The notes under the pieces were generated by a model. The model saw only the letters and a program-made list of their open reading frames with translations. It made no database searches and had not been told where the DNA came from. A stretch of 64,000 nt of DNA from Proteobacteria bacterium UBA4457 (GTDB lineage: Bacteria; Pseudomonadota; Gammaproteobacteria; Ga0077536), in assembly GCA_002390205.1 (NCBI GenBank), contig DGOV01000069.1, positions 14,985-78,984 on the forward strand, in the 5' to 3' direction. Of the stretch, positions 48,136-58,040 are shown one piece after another; within the stretch, counting starts at the first letter, position 1; each line of letters opens with the position of its first letter. Position numbers and translations under genes: made by a program.

Positions 48136-49413
48136 CTAGGAATTATTCTTTTTCTGGCGATAAAAATAAAGAGTAATACAGATTGCAGGGATCCCCATTC
48201 CTGAGGCATATAGAAAAAAAACAAAATAACCGACGCTATCGACGACAAATCCAGACATTCCAGCAATAATTTTTGCTGGGACAGTAGCAACTAAAAAAAG
48301 AAGCGCATACTGAGTCGCCGTAAATTTTTCATGGGTTAGTGATGATAAATATGCAACGAGAGCTGTGGCGGCCAATCCTTGTGCTAGATTGTCGCAAGCG
48401 ATAACTGCAGCGAGTAGGTTGACATTTGCGCCCACTAGCGAAAGGAAGGCAAATGCAAGATTGCTGGAAGCTACAAAAATGGCTCCCAATAGTAAACCAG
48501 CCATTATTCCGTAACGGAAGAGAATAATACCACCCAAAAAGCCACCAATTATCGTCACTGCTATGCCAAAAGTATTGGTAACGATCGCTATCTCATCTTT
48601 AGTAAACCCTATCTCTTGGTAGAATGGCATGGCCATTGTTCCCATGATTATGTCACTAAATTTATAAGTCGTAATCAGTAATATAATCAGAACAAGATGC
48701 TTCTTGTAACGAGAAGCTAGATCTGTGAAAGGTTCAAGATAAGCTTCCTGAAACCACGCTTTCGGGGTTTCGAGAATATCTTTTTGATCTCTCGGGAAGC
48801 TTTTCGGTTCGGGAATTAAATAAATAGTAGGCACTACTAGAAATACCATAAAGACAGATATTGCAAGGTAAGCTGACGACCAACCAAGTGCACCGGCGAT
48901 GAAAAACGTAGCTACTTGCGAAATCAAAAATGCGATTCGATAACCTCCTATATACATCGCAGCTCCATTGCCTTGGTCCGAATCTTCAAGCAGCTCAATG
49001 CGCATTGCATCGATACAGATGTCTTGTGTGGCAGAAGTGAAACCTACTGCTAAGGCAAATATGACTAACCAGCGTAATGACTCGGCAGGGTCGGAGAGAC
49101 CTAGACCAAGTAAGGACATCGCAATTAGAAACTGGCTAAATACCAACCAACTTCTTCGTTGACCTAGCCAGCTACCCAAGATGGGTAATTTAAGTCGATC
49201 GATGAATGGAGCCCAGACCGCTTTAAAAGAGTAGGTTAGAGTTACAAATGAGATGAGTCCGATTGCGCCGCGCTGGATTTTTGATTCCGATAACCAGAAA
49301 TTTAGGGGATCGATCAGCATCCCAAACGGTAAGCCAGATGCAAAGCCTAAGAAGAGAACGCAAAGCATCCTTTTCTGGAAATAAGTGCTAAGCGTTTCTC
49401 TCCAGTTTTTCAA
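48136..49413 (-). CDS. AmpG-like MFS permease
   Basis: 12-helix major facilitator of the AmpG type, which imports anhydromuropeptides for cell-wall recycling. Typical stretches: LFLGFASGLPFGML, TYSFKAVWAPFIDRLKLP, GQRRSWLVFSQ and ATQDICIDAMRIE. TTG start two bases after the amidase stop, so it is cotranscribed with the amidase. AmpG function is inferred from similarity; the amidase neighbour is an amidase-signature enzyme and not a peptidoglycan amidase, so a different solute is possible. Confidence 0.82.
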   Translation of the reverse strand: MKNWRETLSTYFQKRMLCVLFLGFASGLPFGMLIDPLNFWLSESKIQRGAIGLISFVTLTYSFKAVWAPFIDRLKLPILGSWLGQRRSWLVFSQFLIAMSLLGLGLSDPAESLRWLVIFALAVGFTSATQDICIDAMRIELLEDSDQGNGAAMYIGGYRIAFLISQVATFFIAGALGWSSAYLAISVFMVFLVVPTIYLIPEPKSFPRDQKDILETPKAWFQEAYLEPFTDLASRYKKHLVLIILLITTYKFSDIIMGTMAMPFYQEIGFTKDEIAIVTNTFGIAVTIIGGFLGGIILFRYGIMAGLLLGAIFVASSNLAFAFLSLVGANVNLLAAVIACDNLAQGLAATALVAYLSSLTHEKFTATQYALLFLVATVPAKIIAGMSGFVVDSVGYFVFFLYASGMGIPAICITLYFYRQKKNNS

Positions 49414-49415
49414 GG

Positions 49416-50939
49416 TTAGCTGTCCAGCTTTTCAAAGGCTTGAGCGGCTCGGAGTACTGTATCATCTTCGCCCATTCTGCCGGTGATCATCATTCCTATC
49501 GGGAGTCCTCCAGAAGTTCCGATCGGGATACTCATTGAAGGGTGTCCGGTTGAGTCGAAGGGACAAGTATTGGTCAGCATATCCAATGCGTTTCCTAGAA
49601 TAGTAGCTGGAGTAGCATCGGCTGGCGGAATAAGGTGCGCTTTCATAGGTGTTGTGGGCATTATAATTAAGTCATGCTCCTTAAATACCTGGTCGTAGCT
49701 TTCTTTTAGGAGACGCACCAGATTTTGAGCTTTGGCCGAGTAGTAATTTCCATAACGGGCTCTCATAATATGGCCAAATAGTAGGACAGTTTTCACCGTG
49801 ACGGGCATTTTATCAGCGCGTTCTTTCCTGGCATTTTGATAAAACTCAATGGCATTTGGAGATTTATAGCCGCTTCCAGCAGGACCAAAAGGTCCGTTAT
49901 CTGAAAACGTGGATAGTGTCCCATCCAGGATGCTTGTCATCATAATAGCACCGCCCTGCAAGTGCATCGGAATAGAAATATTTTCTACTTGGGCACCTAG
50001 CTGCCTCAACTCTTCCGAAGATCGTTTGACTTCGTCATCAACATCAGCCTCTGAACTTGGGGTACCGAAGCCTTCCTCTACAATTCCTATTTTTAAGCCT
50101 TTAATACCTAAGTCAAGATTTTTGGTGAAACTTTGGGGTTCCCGAGAGCTGTTCTGACGAGGATCGCGACCATCATCGTAGCCTGCTATTACCTCAAGTA
50201 GTAGGGCGCAATCTTCAGTTGAAGCAGACATCGGACCAAGATGATCAACGCTTTCTTCTATGCCGCCAGCACCAGTATATGGAACCAGGCCATAAGTTGG
50301 TTTGATCCCATAGCAGCCAGAAAAAGATGCTGGCATTCTGACTGATCCTCCCTGGTCACTCCCGACACCCATATCACAATGTCCTCCTACAATCAGAGCT
50401 GCACAGCCGCTCGATGACCCTCCTGTCATATGTTTTTCATTGTGAGGGTTGCGGACAGGGCCGGTTGCTGAGGTGTGGCTACCCCCGGAGAAGCAAAAAT
50501 TCTCGCAGACAGCTTTTCCGAGGATCTCACCACCTTCATCTAGGATTCGTGTAACGATAGTTGCATCTTCATCAGGGATGAATCCCTCATAAACATCTGA
50601 GCCATTCATCATAGGGACGTCCGCAACGCTGATATTATCCTTAATAACAATCGTTTTACCTTTCAGCTTTCCCTCACTTGCACCTTTAATAATGCACTTT
50701 TGGTACCAAGCGTTATAAGGATTATCTTTCTGAGTGGGGCGTGTGACTTTCCCACGCGGATACTTTCGGTCGTTAAGTGGTTGCTTGAAGTTGTTGACAA
50801 AATTTACGTCTCTAAGCAGACCTCCCATAAACTCGCTATACATCTGTAGCTCGTCTTCTTGCATAGTGAAATATAGATCTTTAGCTGCTTTTTGCATTTC
50901 TTCTTTTGTTGGTTGATTTACTTCCTGTCTTTTTTTCAT
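49416..50939 (-). CDS. Amidase-signature family hydrolase
   Basis: Ser-cisSer-Lys hydrolase acting on amides. The catalytic lysine is in TIVIKDNISVADVPMMNG, and the serine block is TGGSSSGCAALIVGG with GSDQGGSVRMPAS. 507 residues fits stand-alone amidases. A strong GAGGAGATC site precedes the ATG. GatA is excluded by the length and the absence of GatB/C neighbours. The substrate is unknown. Confidence 0.9.
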   Translation of the reverse strand: MKKRQEVNQPTKEEMQKAAKDLYFTMQEDELQMYSEFMGGLLRDVNFVNNFKQPLNDRKYPRGKVTRPTQKDNPYNAWYQKCIIKGASEGKLKGKTIVIKDNISVADVPMMNGSDVYEGFIPDEDATIVTRILDEGGEILGKAVCENFCFSGGSHTSATGPVRNPHNEKHMTGGSSSGCAALIVGGHCDMGVGSDQGGSVRMPASFSGCYGIKPTYGLVPYTGAGGIEESVDHLGPMSASTEDCALLLEVIAGYDDGRDPRQNSSREPQSFTKNLDLGIKGLKIGIVEEGFGTPSSEADVDDEVKRSSEELRQLGAQVENISIPMHLQGGAIMMTSILDGTLSTFSDNGPFGPAGSGYKSPNAIEFYQNARKERADKMPVTVKTVLLFGHIMRARYGNYYSAKAQNLVRLLKESYDQVFKEHDLIIMPTTPMKAHLIPPADATPATILGNALDMLTNTCPFDSTGHPSMSIPIGTSGGLPIGMMITGRMGEDDTVLRAAQAFEKLDS

Positions 50940-50983
50940 ATGATCTCCTCAAGCTAGTGTAAAAATAATTCGGGTCATGTTGC

Positions 50984-51961
50984 CTAGTGGATTCTAGGAC
51001 CTTTCCACAGATCGCGCCGATCGACTGACTTTACAGTAATATTGTGGTTTGTGTTGTCTCGCTTGACCAGCATCGGTATGTCGCATCCAGCCGTTCCTAG
51101 GGACCAGAGATGCTTGAAGAAACTAGGCAGATCAGAAGATATGATGCCTGACACTTCCAAAATAATGTCACCTGTGAGCAAGCCTTGCTGTGCCGCCGGT
51201 CCATTATTGTAGAGCCCTACAACTTCAAAATATCTATCAAGTTGAGAAACAAACATGCCTAGCCAAGGGCGGCTGGGCTTTAAGGTGCGGCCATATAACG
51301 TTAGCTCATCCAGTATAGGTGATAGGAGTTCTGTGGGGACAATGAGGTTGCCTTCTTTATTATTTTCCTCGGTTTTTATTTGATTTAGATAGAGAGAGCC
51401 TATACCACATAGTTGCCCTTGATCATCAATCAGCGCTGCACCACCCCAGTTGGGCATCACCGGTGTCGTATAAATTGCATTTCCAATCAGATACTCCCAG
51501 TATCCTGCAAACTCTGCTCGTGCAGCAATTTCGACCTTGAGCGCTTGTCGGCTACCACCTGCAGCTGCCAGGATTGCGGTGTGACCTTTTTCAAAACAAT
51601 TGGAGTCGCCTAATTTAATGGTGCTAGTGTGCAATTTACCCAGAGCTTGAACCAAGCCGAAGCCCGTTTCGTAATCATAGGCTAATGCATGGCCCTGCAC
51701 GGTGCTCCCTGAATTTGTAGTAATCCATACTTGATCTGCCTCAGCAACCAGGTAGCCAATTGTGACGATCAAGCCTGACTCAGATATCACCGCGCCATGA
51801 CCTGATCTTTGTGTTCCAAGTATAGCGGCTGTAAAAGCATCCTCTGGTACATACGACGTTAGAGATACAATGGAGTTTAATGTTCCCTCCAAGTCGAAGG
51901 TAAAATCTTTTTGTATGGGCTTAAGGTGATCTAGGCTAGACATTTGTGTTTTCTCAATCAT
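50984..51961 (-). CDS. HtrA/S1C-like pseudoprotease with PDZ domain
   Basis: Trypsin-fold plus C-terminal PDZ domain in DegP/HtrA order. All three catalytic positions differ. The His of the HtrA IVTNNHVV segment is Tyr (IVTIGYLV, codon 51752-51754). The Asp of T-D-L-A is Gly (ETGFGLV). The Ser of G-N-S-G-G is Trp (PNWGG, codon 51446-51448). The PDZ reads PWLGMFVSQL ... AAQQGLLTGDIILEVSG. No signal peptide is visible. The start is uncertain: ATG 51961 or 51943 are reasonable, while the longest frame opens with TTG at 52096 inside the next gene. A binding or sensor role rather than proteolysis is inferred. Confidence 0.75.
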   Translation of the reverse strand: MIEKTQMSSLDHLKPIQKDFTFDLEGTLNSIVSLTSYVPEDAFTAAILGTQRSGHGAVISESGLIVTIGYLVAEADQVWITTNSGSTVQGHALAYDYETGFGLVQALGKLHTSTIKLGDSNCFEKGHTAILAAAGGSRQALKVEIAARAEFAGYWEYLIGNAIYTTPVMPNWGGAALIDDQGQLCGIGSLYLNQIKTEENNKEGNLIVPTELLSPILDELTLYGRTLKPSRPWLGMFVSQLDRYFEVVGLYNNGPAAQQGLLTGDIILEVSGIISSDLPSFFKHLWSLGTAGCDIPMLVKRDNTNHNITVKSVDRRDLWKGPRIH

Positions 51962-52067
51962 CGTTTTGTGATGTATTTCATTCTGGTAGATTATGGCCGC
52001 CCGATCAATTTGCGAGTCAGGTAGGTGCATCAGTACTTTAACTTGTAGTGAACGAAAGCTATAAAGT

Positions 52068-53123
52068 CTAGTATCGATTGATGATTTGCTCGGCAAAAGA
52101 TTTTATTTGATCTGCCGGAGTATCTGTTACTTGGAAAGCAAAATGGCTCAGTCCATTTGCTTCGAGGATTTTAATCTTTTCGATAATCTCGTCAGGCTCC
52201 CCTATCATCGCGGCAACCTGTGCTATCTCCTCTACTAAATACTCTGACTCATCTTTCCGAGTATAGAGTAAGTGCCCCTCGTGCAGCAGTAAATGACGCC
52301 TTTGGGGATCAAGGGTGTTTTCATATGCACGATATTTAGCAACGTAGTCTTTTATAGCGGGACTATCAGGTAGCAATTTATCGTCCCATTCACACAGCAC
52401 ATGCAATAGGTTTGTGATAAATGGCCCAAGACTCTTTAATACACGGTCACTATTCGCTTTTTCCCCTTTTTTCAAAATAGCCAAAGGGATGATCGCTTTG
52501 GTAGGAACGGTTTTTCCTGACCGGCCAGCATTTTTAGCGGCGTTGTTGATTATGCTACGATTATGTTTGAGCATGTCCAACGAAGTGTTCCAAGATAGAT
52601 GAGAGTCACACTCACTACCGCAAAATTGAAGCGTTTTTTCGCCGAATGCAGATAAAGTGAGCGGGATATGGTGTTTTAAATTCACGAACCCACTATTGGG
52701 ATGTAACAATTTTATCAGCTGTGGATTGCCATCGAAGTCGTGGACTACTTCTTCGCCATTTAAAAGCGCTTGGATAGTTCTGATTTCCTTTTTCATAGTG
52801 CTTAATGGAACCGGTCTGAGACCCATAGTGAGTCGAGCGGTATTTCCATTACCCAGTCCAAGCTCTACTCTGTTAGGAGCCAGTTGGGCGACTGTTGCTA
52901 TTGAATGCGCGATCACCGCAGCCATTCGAGTTGTTGGAACGGCGACACCTGTACCGAGTTTAATGCGACTAGTTTCCTTTGCCGCGAGTGCCATTGTCGC
53001 GTAAATATCGGAATAAATCATTTGGGAATCAAAAAACCAAGCTTGATCAAAACCACATTGTTCTGCAAGTTCCACAAGGTGATAGTCCCCTACACGAGAG
53101 GGAAATGTGACTCCAAATTCCAT
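52068..53123 (-). CDS. Luciferase-like monooxygenase family protein
   Basis: LLM-fold flavin enzyme of 351 residues. N-terminal MEFGVTFPSRVGDYHL, AWFFDSQMIYSDIYATMALAA, IKLGTGVAVPTTRMAAVIAHS and RVELGLGNGNTARLTMG match the methylene-H4MPT reductase-like group of F420/FMN oxidoreductases. AAGGA nine bases before the ATG. Second of three LLM genes here. Cofactor and substrate cannot be decided. Confidence 0.82.
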   Translation of the reverse strand: MEFGVTFPSRVGDYHLVELAEQCGFDQAWFFDSQMIYSDIYATMALAAKETSRIKLGTGVAVPTTRMAAVIAHSIATVAQLAPNRVELGLGNGNTARLTMGLRPVPLSTMKKEIRTIQALLNGEEVVHDFDGNPQLIKLLHPNSGFVNLKHHIPLTLSAFGEKTLQFCGSECDSHLSWNTSLDMLKHNRSIINNAAKNAGRSGKTVPTKAIIPLAILKKGEKANSDRVLKSLGPFITNLLHVLCEWDDKLLPDSPAIKDYVAKYRAYENTLDPQRRHLLLHEGHLLYTRKDESEYLVEEIAQVAAMIGEPDEIIEKIKILEANGLSHFAFQVTDTPADQIKSFAEQIINRY

Positions 53124-53199
53124 TACAACAATCCTTTTCTATCTTACGTACCAGAGAAAACGGGTGATGTTTTATGGTACCCCGCAGAATATAGTCTTT

Positions 53200-54006
53200 C
53201 TAGTCTGAAAGAAAATTTCTCACCGCAACTTCTAATTTTTCGGTTTGCTCAAGCGGTGGCTCGTGCCCACAAAACGGGAGAGTAAAGACTTGAGAGTCTG
53301 TGATAGCATCCTTGAAATCATTCGCATAACTCGGAGAAATCAATTTATCGTTTTCTCCCCAAATGATCAGTGATTTTGCAGATATGCGGTGTATTCTTTT
53401 ACAAAGACCTTTATCAGGGATTGGCCAGATAAGTTTAGCTGTGCATCCAATTGTCCAAATGAAATCTCGGTCCCATAATGCTTGTTCCTCTGTCCCTTCT
53501 TCAGGGCGAGCCATTCTTTTGACGACTCTGGGAGAGCTTTGATCGTGGAAGAGTACTTCTTTCATTTCTGGGAAACTTAGAGCGCACCAGTTGGCCACCG
53601 TATAAGAAGCTTCTTCTTTCCAAAGGCCGATCGGAGCTATTAAAATCAACTTTCTTGTTTGTTTCTTACGATGGGCAGCAATTTCAGCAGCCAACATGCC
53701 GCCGAAACTATGTCCCATTATTATTGGTTGTTCTAGCCCTAGCCCTTCTATTGCATCGTCATAAGCCAACACTGCATCCCATAGGTGTTCTAACTGTTCG
53801 ATTTCATCCGGTTTCCCGGGAGCCGTACCAGGGAAGTAAGGAGCATAGATGGTGTAGTCCTTACTAAGATTTTCTAGAAAGTCATCCCAGTAAAATCCTC
53901 CGGCCGAATGGCAGAAAAAAATTGGTGGGCCGCTACCTGAGATATTCACGGTAATAGAAAGCTTGCCGCCTAAAACAGGCACTATCTTTTGAGTTAAATT
54001 AGCCAT
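53200..54006 (-). CDS. Alpha/beta hydrolase
   Basis: Alpha/beta-hydrolase fold. Oxyanion-hole region IFFCHSAGGFYWDD, nucleophile elbow IIMGHSFGGMLAAEI, acid in WGENDKLISPSYA and final His in FCGHEPPLEQTE. The ATG at 54006 with AAGGAAT upstream gives 268 residues. It starts 14 bases after the LLM gene at 54021, so the two probably act in one step sequence such as ester or lactone cleavage after an oxygenation. Confidence 0.85.
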   Translation of the reverse strand: MANLTQKIVPVLGGKLSITVNISGSGPPIFFCHSAGGFYWDDFLENLSKDYTIYAPYFPGTAPGKPDEIEQLEHLWDAVLAYDDAIEGLGLEQPIIMGHSFGGMLAAEIAAHRKKQTRKLILIAPIGLWKEEASYTVANWCALSFPEMKEVLFHDQSSPRVVKRMARPEEGTEEQALWDRDFIWTIGCTAKLIWPIPDKGLCKRIHRISAKSLIIWGENDKLISPSYANDFKDAITDSQVFTLPFCGHEPPLEQTEKLEVAVRNFLSD

Positions 54007-54020
54007 AACTATCTTATTCC

Positions 54021-55259
54021 TTAGGCTGCTTCTTTTTTGGTTTGCGAGACGCCCGCTTGACCTTTCGGCCACCACTTATCTTCCCAACCTTCATCATCCC
54101 AAATGCCTTTTAAATGGGGTAGGACCCCTTCTGAAATACGGCTAATGTTTTCCATTGCCTTATCGTGGGGCATTGATCCGAATTGTGGCAACAGCAGAAG
54201 GTGCCCGACATTAAGATCCTTAATAATCTCTTTTAACTTGGCTGTAACCGTAGCTGCACTTCCGGTAACTAAATAATCACGATCGTTAAACTCTTTAAAA
54301 CCCATATCGTTAAACTCGTCGTAGGCTGGAAAAGGCCTTTTCGTAAGAACATGCGTGAGACTGCTATGTGTCATGTGTCCGGGAGGCAGAAGCAATTGTT
54401 CGGGCATATGCAAAAGCTTGTGATAAAAATATTCGATATGCGGTCCATATTCTTTTTCTGCCTGCTCATCTGTCTCCGATACTCCCACTGGTATTAGATA
54501 TGTCATGCGGTAGGGGTTTTTATCCTTTCCTGCCTCTTCCACCTTGTCCCAATATCCGTCTACCATGTGCTTAGCACCTTTTGCGCCAAAATAAGTTAGG
54601 TAGCAGTACGAATAGTCATGTTCGATTACAAAGTCCCATGTACTGGGGCTGGCGTTACCCGGAACCCAAATAGGAGGGTGTGGTTCTTGCGATGGTTTGG
54701 GCCATATGTTTACCATTGGTAACTGATAATATTTTCCATTCCAAGCGAAAGGTTTGTCTGATTTCCAGGCTTTGAGGATTAGATCATGAGCCTCACGATA
54801 TCGTCCGCGTTGTTCCATAGGAGCCATGCCATAGCTATAGGCATAGTCTCCACCTAAACCTACTGGAAAGCCTGCTACTAAGCGCCCTTCGGAAATACTG
54901 TCAAGCATTGCATATTCTTCGGCCACTCGAATGGGTGGGTTTAAAAATACTGCCGTTTCTCCCATTTGGATAATCGCAGTATCAGTTCCTCGGGTCGCTC
55001 GGGCAAGAACAGAACCCATCATATTTGGATTGACCATAAACCCGTAAGCATTCTGGTGGTGCTCGTTAGTGCAAACACCATCAAAGCCAGAATGAGCTGC
55101 ATGGATTAATTCGTCTAAGGTCCAATTATAGTACTGTGAGACCATCGCTCTATCAGCCACATCTTCGAAAGGCAATGTAAACCAAGCAGAATTATATTTT
55201 TTGTCGAAATCCGATTCTAGATCTCGATATGGCATAAGGTGAAAGCATGCGATTTTCAT
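54021..55259 (-). CDS. Luciferase-like monooxygenase (LLM class, alkanal monooxygenase-like)
   Basis: 412-residue LLM flavoprotein. Key text: AAHSGFDGVCTNEHHQNAYG near the N terminus with the conserved E-H-H, FLNPPIRVAEEYAMLDSISE, GRLVAGFPVGLGGDYAYSYG and PPIWVPGNASPSTWDFV. This resembles two-component FMNH2-dependent monooxygenases, which need a separate flavin reductase. The split-barrel protein at 55400 could serve such a role but that is a guess. Confidence 0.85.
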   Translation of the reverse strand: MKIACFHLMPYRDLESDFDKKYNSAWFTLPFEDVADRAMVSQYYNWTLDELIHAAHSGFDGVCTNEHHQNAYGFMVNPNMMGSVLARATRGTDTAIIQMGETAVFLNPPIRVAEEYAMLDSISEGRLVAGFPVGLGGDYAYSYGMAPMEQRGRYREAHDLILKAWKSDKPFAWNGKYYQLPMVNIWPKPSQEPHPPIWVPGNASPSTWDFVIEHDYSYCYLTYFGAKGAKHMVDGYWDKVEEAGKDKNPYRMTYLIPVGVSETDEQAEKEYGPHIEYFYHKLLHMPEQLLLPPGHMTHSSLTHVLTKRPFPAYDEFNDMGFKEFNDRDYLVTGSAATVTAKLKEIIKDLNVGHLLLLPQFGSMPHDKAMENISRISEGVLPHLKGIWDDEGWEDKWWPKGQAGVSQTKKEAA

Positions 55260-55399
55260 AGTGGACGACCTCCCCAGGCGAACATTATTTATAGCTGTGA
55301 CTAATGCATGACTTAATCTTAATAGAATTCTCCGTGATTTTGCAACTAGTGGCAGAGGGCCTTCGCATCCTAAGGTAGGAGGTTGCTTTACTGTGTTAG

Positions 55400-55849
55400 T
55401 TACATTCTTTTAGAGTAGTCCCAGGAGGTGATTCTCTCCACTTTGAGGCATATGGTTGACTCGTTTTCAGGCTTAGATAACAACCATTTTGCGAGTTTGC
55501 TCTCGGTGCTGCCAAGATAGCGACCAATTAACGTCGCTAGAATAGGTACTTCGCTGCTTGCTCTTAGAGTTGCGATGCCTATACCTCTAGCGCCCATATA
55601 GGGAGGAGCATCTTTGGCAACTTCAAACCCTACTTTGTTGTTGACGCGCAACCGTTTACAAATTGTAGAATTAGACCGTGCGCTAAAGAGCATGTGTCCA
55701 TCGTCATAAACGTACCAAAGTGATGTGACATTGGGAAATCCGTTTTTGTTAATTGAAGATAATCGACAAGGGGCGACAGTCTGATGCAGATACGTCACAA
55801 TCTCCGTCGTATTCCATGCGCTTGTTTTTCCAACGTTTAAATTTTCCAT
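55400..55849 (-). CDS. Pyridoxamine 5'-phosphate oxidase-like split-barrel flavoprotein
   Basis: 149-residue split beta-barrel protein of the PNPOx/FDOR superfamily. Recognisable pattern: CRLSSINKNGFPNVTSLWYV, DGHMLFSARSNSTICKRLRVNNKVGFEV. Members bind FMN, F420, FAD or haem; which one is not decidable. It is too short and divergent for PdxH. Location among LLM enzymes makes a flavin or F420 role plausible. Confidence 0.75.
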   Translation of the reverse strand: MENLNVGKTSAWNTTEIVTYLHQTVAPCRLSSINKNGFPNVTSLWYVYDDGHMLFSARSNSTICKRLRVNNKVGFEVAKDAPPYMGARGIGIATLRASSEVPILATLIGRYLGSTESKLAKWLLSKPENESTICLKVERITSWDYSKRM

Positions 55850-55874
55850 AACTTGATTCCTTTTTTAATGCTTT

Positions 55875-56690
55875 TCACCATGGGATTTTGGACCCATCCC
55901 AGGCAATAAAAGATCCGGTGTCAGTAGAATTAAGTTTGCTTATTACGTCTATTATTTGACGGGCTGCTGTTTGGGTGGTGAAGATTTTTTCTTTTGGAAT
56001 TGCCGACTGGAAAGGTTGTGATAATTGAGTGTCTACAGTACCCGGGTGCAAAGCTACACATATGTTCAAAGGTAAGTTTCTTTGAAGCTCTATACTTAAA
56101 GTCTTAGTTAGTTGATTTAGCGCTGCTTTCGAAGAACGATAACCGTACCAGCCACCGAGACAATTATCTGAAATGCTGCCCACTCGTGCGGAAAGATTCA
56201 CAATTACAGAGCGCGAGTCGCGAAGAAGAAATTTTCTTAGATGCTTGATAGCTAACATTGCACTTATGGAGTTTACCTTAAACAGCTCGACTAGGTTTTC
56301 TATATTGATATCATCAATTCTTTTTTCAGGCCGTAATTTCGAATGATGTAAGATCCCAGTGCAGTTAACCAGCAGTTCAATAGATGTGGACTGCTTAGAA
56401 AGCATCTCAGCAACTTTTATGGCGGATGACTCCACCGTAGGATCTAGTGGGAAAACTTTCAGTCGTTCCCCATAGTTTTTCATCAAAGATTTTAACCCAT
56501 CGCTTGAGCTCGGATTTCGACATGTAGCGATTACTAGCTGATCAGTATTACTTTCTAGCAGTTGATCTACAATAGCCAGTCCGATTCCCCTACTTGCGCC
56601 TTGAATTAAAGCGCAGGCTTTAGTCGGTCTTACTTTTAGCTTCACAGGAGCAATTTTTTTTCGGTCATGGCATACGGTGACGACGCACAT
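55875..56690 (-). CDS. Short-chain dehydrogenase/reductase
   Basis: Classical SDR. Nucleotide motif ALIQGASRGIGLAIVDQLL (Q in place of the usual T/V before G), NCTG in place of NNAG, catalytic Ser in VIVNLSARVGSIS and Y-x3-K in YGYRSSKAAL. It resembles the CsgA-like group. The start is uncertain because no ribosome-binding site precedes the ATG at 56690. Substrate unknown; next to a thiolase gene in the same direction. Confidence 0.82.
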   Translation of the reverse strand: MCVVTVCHDRKKIAPVKLKVRPTKACALIQGASRGIGLAIVDQLLESNTDQLVIATCRNPSSSDGLKSLMKNYGERLKVFPLDPTVESSAIKVAEMLSKQSTSIELLVNCTGILHHSKLRPEKRIDDINIENLVELFKVNSISAMLAIKHLRKFLLRDSRSVIVNLSARVGSISDNCLGGWYGYRSSKAALNQLTKTLSIELQRNLPLNICVALHPGTVDTQLSQPFQSAIPKEKIFTTQTAARQIIDVISKLNSTDTGSFIAWDGSKIPW

Positions 56691-56747
56691 ACTTTTGGTA
56701 TCTGAGCGTATTGGTGTCTCTGATTTGTATACTCGTCAATAATTAAC

Positions 56748-57896
56748 TCACAATCGTTCAATTATAGTGACGTTAGCTTGTCCACCACCTTCACACATGG
56801 TTTGTAGTCCATATTTTCCATTCGTGCGTTCAAGCTCATGGAGTAGCGTGGTCATCAGTTTTGTACCTGTCGCTCCAATTGGATGACCGAGAGAGATTGC
56901 TCCACCGTTCACGTTAGTCTGATCACTTGAGTAATCCATGTCTTTCAGCCATGCCATTGGAACAGGAGCGAAGGCTTCATTGATTTCTACCAAATCAATG
57001 TCCTGTATTTTCATCCCAGCTCTTCCGAGCGCGTATTTTGTCGTCATGATTGGAGCGGTAAGCATGATCATAGGATCTTCTGCTCTGACACTCATGTGAT
57101 GAATACGAGCTCGAGGCTTTAGGTTGTAGCGCTTTACTGCATCCTCTGAGGCTATAAGCATTGCAGAAGAACCATCGCAAGTTTGGCTGGATATTGCCGC
57201 AGTAATACTTTTTAATCCAAAGATAGTATTTAGCTCTGACATTTTTTCAAGACTGGTTTCTCGAGGAGTCTCATCATGATCAAGACCATTGAGTGGCACG
57301 ATTTCTCGTTTAAAGCGTCCTTCTTTTATCGCGTGTAACGCTCTTCGGTGAGACTCTAACGAGTAGACTTCCATTGCTTCACGCGATAGCCCCCATTTGT
57401 CAGCCATCATTTGAGCGCCTTTGAACTGCGTAGGTGGATCTTCTCCGTATCTAGCCACCCATCCTAGCGACGTACTGAACGGATCTGGAAAACCAAACCC
57501 ACCTGCCGCAACCGCAGAAGAGCCAATCGGTATTTTGGTCATAGTTTGAACACCACCAGCAATGACTACATCGTTAACTCCAGACATAACAGCTTGTGCT
57601 GCAAAATGCACCGACTGTTGAGAGGATCCGCATTGGCGATCAATTGTTACTCCTGGCACAGCTTCGCTGTATCCCGCGGTGAGCCAGCATGTTCTAGCGA
57701 CATCTCCAGCTAGAGGGCCAATGGCGTCTATGGTTCCAAATATAACATCATCGTATTCGTCGTCAGGAATACCATTTCTCTCTACGATAGCTTTTATAAC
57801 GTGAGCGCCGAGATCCGCTGCATGAATATCCTCAAGAGAACCTTTGCGTCTGCCGGTAGGGCTTCTCACCGCATCAATAATGTAAGCTTCGTTCAC
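56748..57896 (-). CDS. Thiolase (acetyl-CoA C-acyltransferase family)
   Basis: Degradative-type thiolase. Acyl-accepting C89 in TIDRQCGSSQQSVHFA, His in GGAISLGHPIGATG, and C-terminal base cysteine in TMCEGGGQANVTIIE. 382 residues; GTG start after GGAGAGG. The sequence is of the FadA/steroid-thiolase type and would cleave a 3-ketoacyl-CoA. It may finish off the chain products of the local oxygenases. Confidence 0.9.
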   Translation of the reverse strand: MNEAYIIDAVRSPTGRRKGSLEDIHAADLGAHVIKAIVERNGIPDDEYDDVIFGTIDAIGPLAGDVARTCWLTAGYSEAVPGVTIDRQCGSSQQSVHFAAQAVMSGVNDVVIAGGVQTMTKIPIGSSAVAAGGFGFPDPFSTSLGWVARYGEDPPTQFKGAQMMADKWGLSREAMEVYSLESHRRALHAIKEGRFKREIVPLNGLDHDETPRETSLEKMSELNTIFGLKSITAAISSQTCDGSSAMLIASEDAVKRYNLKPRARIHHMSVRAEDPMIMLTAPIMTTKYALGRAGMKIQDIDLVEINEAFAPVPMAWLKDMDYSSDQTNVNGGAISLGHPIGATGTKLMTTLLHELERTNGKYGLQTMCEGGGQANVTIIERL

Positions 57897-58040
57897 TGTA
57901 ACCTCTCCTTAATTCTGTTAGTCCAGATGTTGTCGATGACGTTCTTCTATGATCAGAATATATCAGACTCTCGGCAATAGAGCTTGCCTAGTTTTTCTTT
58001 TCTATGTCTGTTGAATTTGCATTGAAATAGAAGTGTCTAG

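Noticed and set aside
52905..53285. 126-residue plus-strand ORF
   Set aside because: Antisense to the luciferase-like and hydrolase genes; no recognisable motif or ribosome-binding site.
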